Source: Piromyces finnis
Lineage: Eukaryota; Neocallimastigomycota; Neocallimastigomycetes; Neocallimastigales; Neocallimastigaceae
Direction: 5' to 3'
Length of the DNA: 64,000 nt
NCBI GenBank assembly: GCA_002104945.1
Contig: MCFH01000006.1
Span: 1,219,001 to 1,283,000 of the forward strand
Below, in pieces: positions 1 to 13,478 of this stretch (the stretch's first letter is position 1; every line of letters starts with the position of its first letter). A program made the position numbers and the translations under genes. The notes beneath the pieces were generated by a model. That model searched no databases. It worked only from the letters and a program-made list of their open reading frames with translations, and had not been told where the DNA came from.

Positions 1-2186
1 TTGTTCATCAGTCCATCTTCTACGACGACAATTTGGAACACGTTTATGATTCACAAGTTCATTTTGAATTTCCATTTGAATATGATATGAATTATTAATA
101 GCATTAGCATAAACACCTAAATTCATATTTAGCTTTATTCTCTTTCTCTTTTCGGATTTACATTTATCTCTAATATTATTGACGGTAAAATCACCTAAAG
201 AATGAGAAATAGTACCATTTGGGCCATGTTCATCATAAAATTTCTTTGGTTCAATCATATAATTATTATTCTTAATACATTCTTCCAAAAATTTTTCTTG
301 AGCTTCATTCCATCTCTTTTTTGTGTGACGTCTTTGTTTCGGTTCATCTAACAATTCTTCTTCATCATCATTTTCATCATCTTCATCATCAGATTTTACT
401 CCTTTTAATGAATCTTCAACAGATCCAGAACTCTCAACATTATTTTCTTCCTCCTTTGATTTTATTTTTCTTGGCTTTGCTGTTTTTGATTTTTCTGAAT
501 TTTCATCTTCTGCTTTATCAGCCTTCTTTCTCTTTCTTCCTCTCTTTTTTGGTTGTTTTGCATCTTCATCTAACTCTTTATTTTGATCATCACTACTTTT
601 TTCATTGTCTTTAGTTTTATCTACTTCTTTTTCTTGATATGCACATGTAATTTATAAATTTTCAAAATAAAACAAAAAAAAAAAATTTGCAATTAAGCAA
701 TTTTGAGATATATATATAATAATATATAATAATAATATTTATAATAAATTTATATCTATATTTTTTATAATTACCATTATTCTCGGCATTTCCAGCTACT
801 TTTTCATCTTTCTTTCCATGTCCATATTTTAATCTGTACTTAATTTCTTCGGATACTGGATGATTCCTATTAAAAAAAAAAAAAAAAATTAGAATTCATT
901 TATAATTTAATTATTATTACTATTATATATATATATATCTTCAGTAATAATTAAATAGTTATAATATTTGCTAAATATATATTATACTAATAAAACAAAA
1001 AATATGTATATTAAAAAATACCATTCAATTTTACCAAGTTGTGTATCTTTTTGATCCTATATATATTATATTTTATTATAATAAAATTATATATATTTAA
1101 TTCAGATGATAAAATAAAATAAAGAAAAAAAAACTATGCTTTATAAATAACAATAATTAATATAATAAAATGAATAATTAATTTGTTTTCATAACTATAA
1201 TTACCACAAATATATCTGAATAATTATTGATGAAATAAATAATATATGAAATAAAATCAATTTCAAAAAGTTCAAATGGGAATTTCTTTCTTAAAGTAAT
1301 TAAATCATTTTGAATGTATATCTAGAATTTTTGAAGATACAGAATAATATTATATTTAATATTATAATATATAATTTTTAATAATAATTTAAAAATTTTA
1401 ACACAAAAAAATTTTCAATTCAAAATAAACTATTACGAATAGTAATAAATAATAATAATAATAATTATAAATATATGTACTTACTTCTTCAATTCTTATA
1501 CTATTCTTTTCATTAAAGATTTCATTAAATTCAAAAATTTGCTCAATAATTTCATTGATATCCTCATTAATCATTAATCCAGAAATTAATGTCTTTTTAT
1601 ATAAAAATTATAATTTAATATAAATATATATATAATATAAATAATATTCTAAATTAAAATAAATATATGTATATAATAAAAATTAAAATTACTTGAGTTT
1701 TAAGTTCTACAGAAAGATTAATACTTTTTTCTCTGTGTGCTGGATCTAATAATTCTACATGCTTATCTAAAAGCTTACATGCTTCTAATTTATTTTCAGC
1801 ATCCACATCTCGATCTATATTATTAAATATAAGGGTACAAAGTTTAACGAGAATAATGATAGAAGATACGGAAGGGGGGAATATTTCAAAGAAATTTTCG
1901 GGTAAGGTTTCTATTTAACATTATATATAATTATTATATAATAAAATATTTTTATAAAATTTTAATTATATCAATTAATTTATCAAAAAAAAAAAATATT
2001 TATATAAAAAAAAAACTTACCATTAAAAATGGCCCAAATTTCATTAATTGAATTTAAAATTTCTTTTCTAATTTGCAAGTCTTCTTCTGAGTAAACTCCC
2101 AAAGCATTAATACATTTATCAAGAATGGATTGAGAAATTTTTAAATATTTTGAAAAATTAATTTCTTGACGTACTTCTAAAACCAT
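1..2186 (-). CDS. Double-Myb (telobox-like) DNA-binding protein, Tbf1/Teb1/Tay1-like; 3' end off the window
   Basis: I do not recognise a single orthologue, but the architecture suggests a telomere-repeat or Tbf1-type binding protein. Seven exons join in phase: 2186-2021, 1910-1693, 1592-1485, 1321-1205, 1056-1022, 866-775 and 632-1, giving 456 residues before the window edge. The first ~245 residues are helical and could be a TRF-homology-like dimerisation region (inference). Next come a basic AT-hook-like stretch (KKRGRKRKK) and an acidic linker. A first Myb/SANT domain lies at about residues 348-405: KKRWNEAQEKFLEECIK, then YDEHGPNGTISHSL, resembling the YGPGG-I...L element of telobox Mybs. 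At the left edge RRRRWTDEQ opens what looks like a second Myb repeat. Paired telobox Mybs are known from Schizosaccharomyces Teb1 and Yarrowia Tay1. The start is the first ATG of exon 1. A general Myb transcription factor remains possible. Confidence 0.6.
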
Positions 2187-5100
2187 TTTGATAGTGAATT
2201 ATCAATTTCCTTTCTTTCCTTTTTTTTACTTTAATATTTCATTTATATTATTTTCATATTAAAAAATAGAATAGTATAAAATAATGTATAATGTATTAAT
2301 TAATTATATTCTCTTTTTTTTTAAAAAAAAAAAAATGAAATAAAAGAAACAAATATGGAATTTATAAACTTTTCAAAATAAAATTTAATTATTATTATTG
2401 TTGTTGTTGTTGTTGAAATAAAATTATAATAATAATAATAATAATAATAATATAGGTTAAATTAATAATATTAAAAAAATTTTTTTATTATATTTTCTGA
2501 TATTTTTTGATTAATTCAAAATTCAGATGCTTAGATGAAAAAAAAAAAAGATATTTAACCAAAAATAAATTATACCGTAAAACACAATACCAATAGTAAT
2601 AAAATGGGTAAAGCTATATTGTCTAGTTATATGATAAAAAATAAATAATATAAACTATCAAAATATTTAATTGATGTTAAAAGGTTAATTCATCTTTTAA
2701 TAACACTTAAAGGTTAGTTTATTATATTTTATTTTTTTTTCTTTTAAGACTAATGGTAAAAAATGAAACATAAAAAATTTTGGTTGTATAGTAAATAAAT
2801 ATTAATATAAAATGTATTATTCTCATTATTTTAAATAATATAATGAATAATAATAGTAAATATATATATAATATATTTTATATATATTAAATATATAAAT
2901 TAACAATATATATAAAAAAATTAATTATAATTAAATTTTTTTAACTCTAATCATTTAATAATAATTAAATATAATTAATTTTTTTTTTAATTTAATTTCT
3001 TTTATTATTAATTAAAACTACTTCGCAATAAAATTAGTTTTGAATCCTAATACTATTTAATGTTAAGAAATAATGTTTTGCCTATATTATAAGTTTAAAA
3101 GATTTTAATACTATTTAAAAAAAAACATTATTATACTTTATATAAATTATTTTCAATAATTCAAAAAAAACATGAAAAATACACTAAAACTAACTAATAT
3201 AATTAATTATTATTTATAACTTGTATAGAATTTAAAAAATAGTAAATAAAAAAAATTAATTTATTATAAATTTAAAATATGTGTATATATATTTTAATAA
3301 TTTTATAACAAAAATAATAAATCGTGTATATTACAGTATTGTAGTAACAATAATTTCTTAGTATTATTTAAAATATTAAATATTTATTGTTATTAAGAAA
3401 TTAGTAAAATATAATTATATAGAAAATGTAAATTATTATTGTTTTTATAGTAAATAGTAATTTATAATTCCATATATATTACAGATTGAAAAAATAATGA
3501 ATTAAAATTATATCTATCTTTTTCTCTTTTTAAGTTCTTAAAATACTAATAACTTTGAATCTTAAATTTTTTCTTTTAATAATATAATGACATAAAAGGA
3601 TAAATTTAATAAACCTTAATAATTATAATTATAACAACAATAATAATAAGTTTATAAGGGTTATGATTCTCAGTTGATTGATTTATAATATTTAATTTAA
3701 TACAAAAAAGGAATTTATTAGAAATTTTATTTCATTACTCGGTCATTTTTAAATTCAATTTAAGGATTAGATTTGATATGAACTTTTATAATTGCTTATT
3801 ATGTGCTTTTTTTTTAATCCATTAAATAATAGTATATTCAGCATATTATACATAATATAGCCTAGTTATATAATAAATTATAAATTATAAAAATTTAAAA
3901 TTATTACAGGTTAATAGATTTAAGTGAATAAGCATTGATTAATGTTTAAATAAAAAAAAAAAAAAAAAAAAAAAAGACCAATAGAGTAACATTTTGATTT
4001 ATTTTATTTTCAAATTAGAATAGAGATGTCATAAATACAATAAATTTTAAACAATTAATTATTCAGATTTATTATATACGATCACCGATTGTGAATATAC
4101 AATTATTATAAAATTAATCTTGTTTTTATTAGCAACACAAACAATAATAAATTTGAATAGAAATTTATTTAGTATAAGTAATAAAATAATTTTATGATAT
4201 TGAATTCAAAAACAATTAAATGTGCTATATAAATCTACATAGATTTAAATTATTCATGTAAATTGTTATGTTATATTTTATTATCAATAATTATTAACAA
4301 TTAAAATTTACAAAGTTTAATATTTGATTTCTTGAACACTAAATATTAGAAAAGTGAAAATTATGGAATAAGGATAATTACAAAAATTTATTTATTTATT
4401 TAGAGATAAAATAAGTAAAATTAAATAAAACTATATATAATTTTATTTTATTTAATAATAATTAAAAAAAAAAAAAATATATATATATATATATATATTT
4501 TATATAATACTATAATACTACAGAACATTGAAGTTATAATTTCTAACAATTTATAAATAGTTAATTTTTTTTTTTTTTCAAAAATGGATAAAAAAAGAAC
4601 AGAAACAAAAACAAAAACAAAACAAAACAAATAAATATACCAATATATTTATTTTTCTTTCTTTAAAAAAAAAAAAAGAAAAGAAATCTATTAAACTAAA
4701 TTTGATAATTTATTATAAAAAATTAAATTTAGTTAAATGAAAGATAAAGTACATTTAATAAATAAATAATTAAATAAATAAATAAATAAATAAAATAAAA
4801 ATAAAATAGAATAAAAAAAATTAAATTAAACCCAGTATAATTATTAATAAAATTACTTTTATAATATAGCTTCTACTATTATGATGCATTTAAATAAATG
4901 ATAATTAGATGATAATGATGCATATACTGTTAATTTATGTTTAGCCCTATTTTCATATTTCTTTTCCTTTCTTTTTCTTTTTTTTTTTGTTATTTGTTGT
5001 CGATTGATTCATTAGGGGGTATCATTTATACTAATTATTGCAAATATATATTTGAATAATTTTTACAATTTATATTTCTTTTATATTTTCTTTTTTTTTT

Positions 5101-5290
5101 CTCTTACTTTTTTTTTTTTCTATTTCAAAGAACTGATTTATATTATTGTTATTTTTTTACTTTTTTTTTATTTACTTTTGTTTGATTAATTCTTATACTA
5201 AATTATAAGAATATTATACTATTTATTTTATATTGGTATATCTCAAAAAATTTTTTTTATTTTTTATTTTTTTTTATTTATTAGTGTTGC
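2187..5290. other. Intergenic A/T-rich stretch, no gene seen
   Basis: About 3.1 kb between the start of the Myb gene and the 3' end of the bZIP gene. It holds homopolymers (a 20-odd base poly(A) near 3953-3975), short (TAA)n/(TTG)n runs near 2391-2450, (ATAA)n near 4765-4795 and a T-rich tract at about 4970-5275 next to the bZIP stop codon. No exon-like segment of raised G+C, tRNA or repeat family was recognised. Confidence 0.6.
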
Positions 5291-8200
5291 TTACTCATTT
5301 TCAATTAATCTAGCACCCTTAATTTCAAAATCAATCATTAAATAACTGTTAGATTCTTCATCAATATCATCTGATTCAAGGTTGGTAATAATAGCCATTT
5401 TTGGTTTTTTAGTAAATGGAAGGTGATAAACATTATCATTTTCCTGACTTTCAGATCTTGTTGAATGCTCTTTATTTTCTTCTACACCTTTTTTGTAATT
5501 AGAAGATGGTGTAATTGTTTTATTGTTTTCATGAGCAGCAATTTCTTCTGTTGATGTAGTATCATTAGATTGTAAACGGTTAAAGATAGGAATAGATGGT
5601 TCTAAAATATCATTAGTTGATAATGGGAAAAGTTGAACTAATTTTGGGCTATAGAAATAGGTTGTATCTGGATAAAATTTAATAAATTGCTTCATATTAT
5701 AAGGAATTTCCTTAGAATATGATTTTTGAGAATAATAATAATTATTATTATTCTTTTTAATAGTGAGATCAGTTGAACTCTTTTCATTTTTATCTTCAGC
5801 ATTATAAACTTTTATAATGTCCTTAACATTGGATGGATCTTTGGCGTAAGTATGATTTTCATGAATACTACAAAAACCTTCTACAATCCAATGTTGAAGT
5901 AAAGATAATTGCTTTAATGATTCTTCATCCAAGTCAACATTTTTTGGATGGAAGATACTCATTAATGATGAAATTTCGTTGAAAGAAGTATATTCATAAT
6001 TTTTCTTTATACTTTTAAGAGTAGTATTACGTTTATGTTTTGGTTTAGTTTGACTACCATTTTTTAATTTTCTTGATTTTTTATATTGAGATAATTGTCC
6101 TCTTTCTTTTCTAAGATAATTTATATTGCTTCTTCTTCTATCACTAATTTCTAATTCTCCACTTTGTACTGGGGTATCAGCAAGTTCATAGTGGCCGCTA
6201 TCTAATAAATATGGTTTTTCTTGTTCATAAGAGCTACTTAATATTTTACCTGTATTATCAGGTGAAATAGAAGCAAGAGAAAAATCACTTAACTTATTCA
6301 TGAAAGAAGAAATAAGGTTTTTACTAACTTCATTACTATTATTATTTGTGAAAATTGATAATGGGAATGTAAATAAGGAAAAAGAAAAGATAAGAATCAT
6401 AAAAACTATGCCAATCTCTTTACTCTTGGTTGATGAATTATTTTGATCTGTTGATGAGCTACTAGAAACAGTAGATGTAGGTGTAAGTACTTCTGACTTA
6501 ATATATAAATTATAAATATCATTTGGCATTTCAGTGGTTGTATTTATTTCTGGAATATCTGTCATCATAGGTTCATCTGGCTCTTTTTTTATCGAAACAT
6601 CATTTATTCCCATATTCATTTTTAATAATTTATTTTCTTTAACTAATTTTTCATTTAATTGTTCCAACTCAATAACTTTTAATTTTAAAGTTTGATTTTC
6701 AGCAATTAATTCTTGAGCATGAGTCTCTAACATATGGAGTTGTTCGCGTTTTCTTTTTCTAGAAAGATGAGCAGCTTCACGGTTTTTTAAAAGACGTTCT
6801 TGACGTTTTTGATAAGCAGTTTTAACTGTATTAGCACCATTAGTACTATTGGTGTTATTTTTTTCTGTTGAACCATTTGGTAAAATTGGTGTAGGGTGAA
6901 TAATAGTAGAATTTATTGTTTTTGATGTAGTGTTATTAAAACAATTAATTGAATTTGATTTAGTAGTAATTGGTGCTAATGGTAAGAGAGGTGTGTGATT
7001 ATCGGCTGATGAAGATTTTGGTTTTATTATTGGAAATTTATTGCCAATTACGTTATTTGTATTTTTATCATTGTTGGCATTTACAGTATTTAATAATGGG
7101 AAAGTTTTATTATTATTAGAAGAAGTAGTACTAGTTAAGGTATTTGAATTGTTATCATCTGATGGACTTTGAATACATTTCTTCTTTCTACCGGGTTTTC
7201 CCTTAGAACCCTTTAAAAGATTTAAACAGGAAGCAGCAACATCTGATTTCAAAATATCAGTAACATCAATAGAATTTCCTTTTTTAAGAGTTGAACCATT
7301 GACTTGACTTAACTTTTTGGTTAATTCCAAAGTTTCATTTACGCTAGATTTAATAGATGATAAATCCAAGGTAGCAGAAAGTGGTGGCTTAGTGGTAGTT
7401 GTATTTGTAGAAGTAACAGAATTAGTATTAACATTTGTTGATACTACAGAAGAAGTAGTATTATCTTCATTTTCAGTTTTGACAGTAGCTAAAGCAGGAG
7501 CTGAGGTTGAATTAATAATAACTGAAGGATTCATACCTACAGTATTGACATTAGAAATTGTTAATGATTCATTCATAGATAAAGGTGTTAATGACTGAAG
7601 GGAATTAATATTTAATGCTGCAGTCGTGGCCATCGCATTATTTAAATTTAAAGCATTAGATGGAACTGTATACTCTAATGCATTAGTTGGTACAGTAACT
7701 GTTGGTAAAGTTATATTGGTGTTAAGTGAAACTGGGATATTATTACTAGTTGGGAGTGAAATATTGACAGTGGATAAAGGATTTAATGCATCTTATATAT
7801 ATATAATAAAATTAATATATAAATAATTATAAAATGATTTTGAAGAAAAGTTATAAAAATTTTTTTTTTACCATTTATGTAATTTGTTGTTGGAATAGTT
7901 ATATTAGAATCTGGAAGTATTTGTGGGAAAAGTGGTGACTTTTCTCTTTCTTCTGAACACATGGAATTTAGCATTGTATTATCATCAATATATTCTTGAT
8001 GATTAGATAATGACATTAAAGATGGATTCATTATACCATCACTAACTAACAATCCATTGTTTTGATAAATTTGAGTTAAATTTAATAAACTTGGTTCATC
8101 ATTTTTTATATCATTACCATCTGAACCAATTGATGATGGTGATAAAGCTTCTAATTCTATTGATGAAGAGTTAGATAAATTTATAGAATTAGAAGGTATA

Positions 8201-8496
8201 TTTTGAGAATTTAAATATATATCACCGTTTGGTGAATTTATATCATCTTGTGGTGGTGATAAAGGTAATGTTGAACTATATACATTATTAGTTATAGAAT
8301 TATATATTGAAGCTTGGGCTAATGCTATTTTATTCTTTTCTGTCATATTAATAGTAGAATTTACATTTTTATTATTTTCAGATTTTATATAATTTGTGAA
8401 TATATCATCACTTAATTCATTTTTAGAATTATTATTAGTAATAAGTTCTTCATTAATATATGACAATATGTCATCACTATTCATAGATTCTGCCAT
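5291..8496 (-). CDS. Membrane-anchored bZIP transcription factor, ATF6/CREB3-like
   Basis: Predicted ER-anchored transcription factor of 1041 residues from two exons (8496-7872 and 7791-5291) that join in phase across an 80-base GT-AG intron. The N-terminal ~530 residues are Asn/Ser/Thr-rich, as in activation regions, with a basic GKPGRKKK patch. The bZIP spans about residues 533-600: RLLKNREAAHLSRKRKREQL with the family N-x7-R spacing, followed by a leucine heptad zipper. A single hydrophobic segment at about residues 669-689 (GIVFMILIFSFSLFTFPL) follows, then ~350 residues that would be lumenal. Cytosolic bZIP, one membrane span and a C-terminal lumenal domain are the layout of ATF6 and CREB3 factors, released by site-1/site-2 proteases under stress. 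An RxxL tetrapeptide (RGQL, about residue 772) is the only S1P-like site I noticed, and it lies farther from the membrane than in ATF6. Regulated proteolysis is therefore inference. A poly(T) tract lies 63-91 bases upstream of the start. Confidence 0.85.
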
Positions 8497-8556
8497 TTTA
8501 AATATAATTATTACGTTAGTATTAATTTTATTGACAATAATATTTCTTTTTCTATT

Positions 8557-8590
<34 letters not shown>

Positions 8591-11500
8591 TTAATATATA
8601 TTACGCTATATATATAGCTAAATCACTCTTTCATAATATAAGGTAAAAAGAGAAATGATTTTTTTTAAAAGAAATTTTTATTTATTTTTAAATAATTCAG
8701 TAATTTTTTATTTTTATTATTTATATTAATGATAAATTTGTTTTTTTTTTTTTTTAAATATCTAAAGAAATATTTATAACTGTTTTTTTAATTTCCTTTT
8801 TTATTTTATTTTTTTAAAGATTGCTATTTTATGATGTATCTTGATTTTCTTTTTTCTTTTTCTTTTTTTTTATAATATATACAAAATATTTTTTATTCTT
8901 TTTTCTTTTTCTATTTTTGTTATTTGATGTAAAAAATATATTTTACTCTTTAAATTTATTTTATTATATTATATAAACTTATTTCTATTATTGTTTTTTT
9001 ATTAATAGTAAAAAAGAAAAAGATTAAATTTAATATTTAATTTAATGTATAATTATTTTAAATCAGTTTTATGAAATAAAAAAAAATATTATGAAAGAAA
9101 AAATTACAACTCTTAATATTTAAAAATTATATTAAATAAATATTTTTTAAAAAAAAATATTATTTATTAATATATAATATTACAATATAATAAAATATGT
9201 ATAAAATCGTATAAAATCTTGTATATATCTTTAAATTCTGTACTATATAAATAAGTTGTTTATGAATAATAATTTTATGAAAGTATTATATATTATTAAA
9301 AAAAATTAAATTGTCATATATTAATATATTATTTTTGATTTATATATTAAAAATAATATATGTATCATTTACTTCATAATATATTATTTACTTCTAATAA
9401 TTAATTTATTATGCTTTATTTATTGGAAAATTATAATTTTTCTATAATATAAAATTAAGAATATCATTTATTGTTTTACAATTAAAATTCTTTATTTTTT
9501 AAAGTTTTAACTTTTTTTTTTCCCCTTATTTGTAAAACAATATAATTCAATTATTAATTATTATATATATTAATATACGATCTGATTTTTTTTAAATAAA
9601 AAATATTAATATACTTATTTCCAATCACTTCCAATACCAAAGAAAAAAAAAGTTTCCTAGTTAACTGTGGCAATAAAAAGATTTTTAAAGTTTTACCTGA
9701 AAAATTATCAAATGCCTTTTTGAAGAGTGGTTTTATATTATTTTCAATGATGCTTTATTATTTTATCAATGTTAAATATTACTTTGTTTTTTTTTATACT
9801 ACTACTATAATGATGACAACAATAACAATGATAATAAATAAAATAAATAAAATAAATATAATAAATATACTACAACTAATAATAATTTTTTTCTATAATA
9901 TTTCTATAATATTCTATAACTCTATAACTCTATATTCTATAATTTATTGTTATTATTATTGTATCATATAATATTGTATAATTTTATAGTTTTGTAAAGT
10001 CATGTAAATCTAACCAATTATTAGCATATGCTATTGAATAATTCAATGAATGTTATTATTGTCATTTTATTGTTCTTTTGAATTTACTAGATATTTTTAT
10101 TTCTATTTAAAATAAAAAAATAATTAAAGGACACTTATATTTCTATTTATATTATTTAGGTCCCTCCATAGAACTAAAAATATTTCATATTTCATAATAA
10201 AAACTATAATAATTTTTTTATAATAAGTCATGTTTTTTATTAATTTTTTTTCTTTTTTCAATTAATAATTTATTAATTAATTAATATCAAGATTAAATTA
10301 GTTTTTGATTCATCAAAAAAGCTAATTTATTATAATTCCATTAGTTGGTATGGCTATTTTAATAAAACATAATAATAATAAAGCAAGTTTAATAATTATA
10401 AAAAATGTAATGAATAATTTAATTAAAGAAATTTACAAAAGAAAAAATAGTATGAATAAAGTATAAATGCATATTTTTTTTTTCCTGTCAAAAAATAATA
10501 TTAACCAATATAATACTTATTAATAATGATACCTTTGAATAATAATAATTTATTATTATTATTACTATTATTAATCATCATAATAATAATATATAATATT
10601 ATTGTTATTTGTATTAATTATTATTTGTTATTGTTCATCATCATATTAATATATTATTTAATTAAAAATTTCATTTCTGTCACAATTTATCATCATAATT
10701 ATGCAAATTATTTTTAATATTGATTTTCCTATTTTTATTAATTTTTATTAAAATTTAGGTATATGAAACTTTACTAAATTAAAATAATTTTATTATAGAT
10801 ACCATGCTTATATATTACAATCAATTGGAAAATATACAATATATATTACGATAAATGAGGTATTTGATATATATAATTTTTTTTTACTTAACCTTTTGTT
10901 TAAAATAATAAAAATATATACTTATGGTAATATTACCAATTAACAAATAATACTCAAAAAATAAAAAAATGAATATAAAAAAACACCTTTATTTTTTTTT
11001 TACAAGTAGTTTTAGATTTAACAAAAAAAAAAAAAAAAGAAAAAATGAATTCTAATGTGTTATATGTTTTATCTATAATATGAATATAGATTTAACTTTA
11101 ATAATTATTATATTAAAATTATTACCTTATTTAGAAGTTTGCCAATCCTTTCCAACATTTATTAATTTGTTTCATTATAAAATGAATATATAAAAGAGCT
11201 TTGAAAAAAGGAAAAACCTTTAAAAAGCTAAATTCAAAAAATACATTTTTAAGTCTATGAATAGTGATTACTTTAATTTTTTAATACAAATAAAGAATAT
11301 TACAAAATAAAAAGATTAATAATAAAAAAATAATATTTTTATTTAATTTTTAATTTTATAGACATTAGTATATGATATTATTTATTTAATTATATTTCCT
11401 ATATATTATCACTTATAAAGTATTTGCGCCATATTTAAGCTTTTATATTGTTGTATTTGTATACTATTTATAAGTTAGGTATATTTTAATATATCAAAAT

Positions 11501-13478
11501 ATATCTAATTATATCAATATTATACTTTAAATATTAAAAGTAATATAAAATAATAAATTGGTAAATAAATAAATAGAAAAAAAAAAAACGTTTTAATATT
11601 TTATAGATTTGTTTACCAGAAAAAAAATGTTCCATATAATAATTATTTATATAATTATGATTATTCATTTATATATTATATTTTGTAATATGAGCAATGT
11701 AAGATATAGTCTTTTAATATTTTTGTTATATTTCTAATCAATAGTAAATATAATAATATCATACTTATTACATTAATGATATTAATAAAGATAATAATTA
11801 AATAATCTATCCATATAAAAAAATAAATATATACTTTTTTTTTTTATAATAAAAAAAGAGTGTATGTGTATACTTATAAAAATTAAGGAATATAGTGTAG
11901 AAAAATCTATTTCTTTTTTTAATAAATTCATTTAAATTTTAATATAAAATTTTATTAGTGAAAATTGTTCGAAAATTATTGGTTAAATAAAATTCAAGCA
12001 TCTAATTCTTTTCAATTAATATTTATTGTATAAAAAAAAACATCATAATAATATATTATTAATTATAATATTATATTTATTTTATATAAATATTGTTTAT
12101 ATACTAATATTCCAATTGTATAAAATTTCATTTTTATTTTGCAGAAAAAATTTATCAAAATATTTTGTACAATGCAATTAATGTGATTGAGTAAAGAAAT
12201 ATAATGTAAATGTAAATGCTTATTATAAAATTTTTAAAATTTCAAAAACAATTAAAACTCAAATTACATTTAAAATTAGTTATTTGAATATAGGAAGTAA
12301 AAAAAAATGAAGAAACATATGATACTAAGTATAAATGTAAGTATTATAATAAGTGTAATAGTAATAAACATATATATTAGTATTTTAAGAATTATAAATT
12401 CTTTTTAAAAAACAAAAATTAATAATCCAATTAATATATTATTTCAAAACTTGAATATTAAACTAATATATACGCCAGTTATATCTATTTTTTTTTTTTT
12501 TAACAATATCAATTATTACTGTTTTGTAACATTTTATAGGTAGTTAAAGTAATTTATAGTATTTTCAATTAACTAATAATGTAATTTAAAATTTTTATTA
12601 TTTTTCCTTTTTCAATTATTAATAATAATTATTAATAATTAATTATATACAAAATAGATTTTAAATATGTCTTATTATTGATGTTTATATCATTTAGCAT
12701 CCTTTAGGATAATTTTAACCAAACATATTTATTATTTTACTAGATATGGGACTATAATATTTATTAAAAATATCTCTAAAAAAGATGGTGTATATTTTTT
12801 TTAAAAAACAATAGAAAATTCTATTTATAACTAATATCGATTTATATATTCATAAATTATATTAATTAATTGTAAACTTTATTTAATAATTTTATATTAA
12901 TATTTTTAATTTTGCTAAATTAACATAGAAAAAAAAGGTTACTACAGTTAAGAAAAATATTATACCTGAATTAGAAAATATTTTTTGGCTTTGAAGATAA
13001 AATATATGCATGTAAATTTCTATTTTAATTATTTTTTATTGTTATTATTTCTTAATTATCTATATTTAGTTTTTATATTATAAAATTTATAAGATGAAAC
13101 GTTATATATTGCTTTTTAATAGAATATATATATATTTTTTTTTCAATTAAAATTTTTAATTACTATTTATATTATTGTTATTATTGATTATTTATTTTAT
13201 TTTATTTTGTTTTATTCTATGCTTATTATACTTATTATACTTATTATTCTTATTATTCTTATTAATGATTATTTATTTTATTTTGTTTTATTCTATGCTT
13301 ATTATTATTATTATTATTATTATTAATTTAATTTAATAATACTATTTTTGTATGATTTATGTTAAGTTCATAATATTATATATTTATTTATTTATCTAAT
13401 TATTTATTATTATTATTATTTTAATTTGATTCTTTTTTTATTTTTTTTTTTCTTTTTATTTCTATGACTGAATTTAAT
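8497..13478. other. 5-kb intergenic region, no gene supported
   Basis: The longest gene-free stretch in the window, between the bZIP start and the SPIN90-type stop. It is almost entirely A/T with many homopolymers. Slightly less A/T-rich islands at 9590-9760 and 11130-11230 could be decayed coding remnants, but neither gives a convincing protein. Near 13150-13320 a ~40-base T-rich sentence (TTTTGTTTTATTCTATGCTT at its core) occurs twice about 80 bases apart, with TTATTC and (TTA)n runs between and after. No RNA gene or mobile element was recognised. Confidence 0.55.
8559..8587. repeat. Poly(T) tract, 29 bases, upstream of the bZIP gene
   Basis: Uninterrupted T run 63-91 bases before the bZIP start codon, so poly(A) on the coding strand. 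Poly(dA:dT) tracts commonly exclude nucleosomes in fungal promoters. That role here is inference. Confidence 0.8.

Noticed and set aside
321-614. 97-codon plus-strand ORF near the left edge
   Set aside because: His/Leu/Phe-rich antisense of the acidic linker in the Myb gene.
2580-3930. Weakly similar segments (CTAGTTATATRATAAA and AGGTTAAT) near 2620-2700 and 3860-3910
   Set aside because: Similarity is short and within the A/T background, so a dispersed repeat cannot be claimed by eye.
7317-7598. 93-codon plus-strand ORF inside the bZIP gene
   Set aside because: Antisense shadow of the bZIP exon, whose own frame has clear domains.
9720-10717. Plus-strand ORFs of 83 and 63 codons in the intergenic desert
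   Set aside because: Ile/Tyr/Leu/Asn-only composition typical of translated A/T repeats; no domain.
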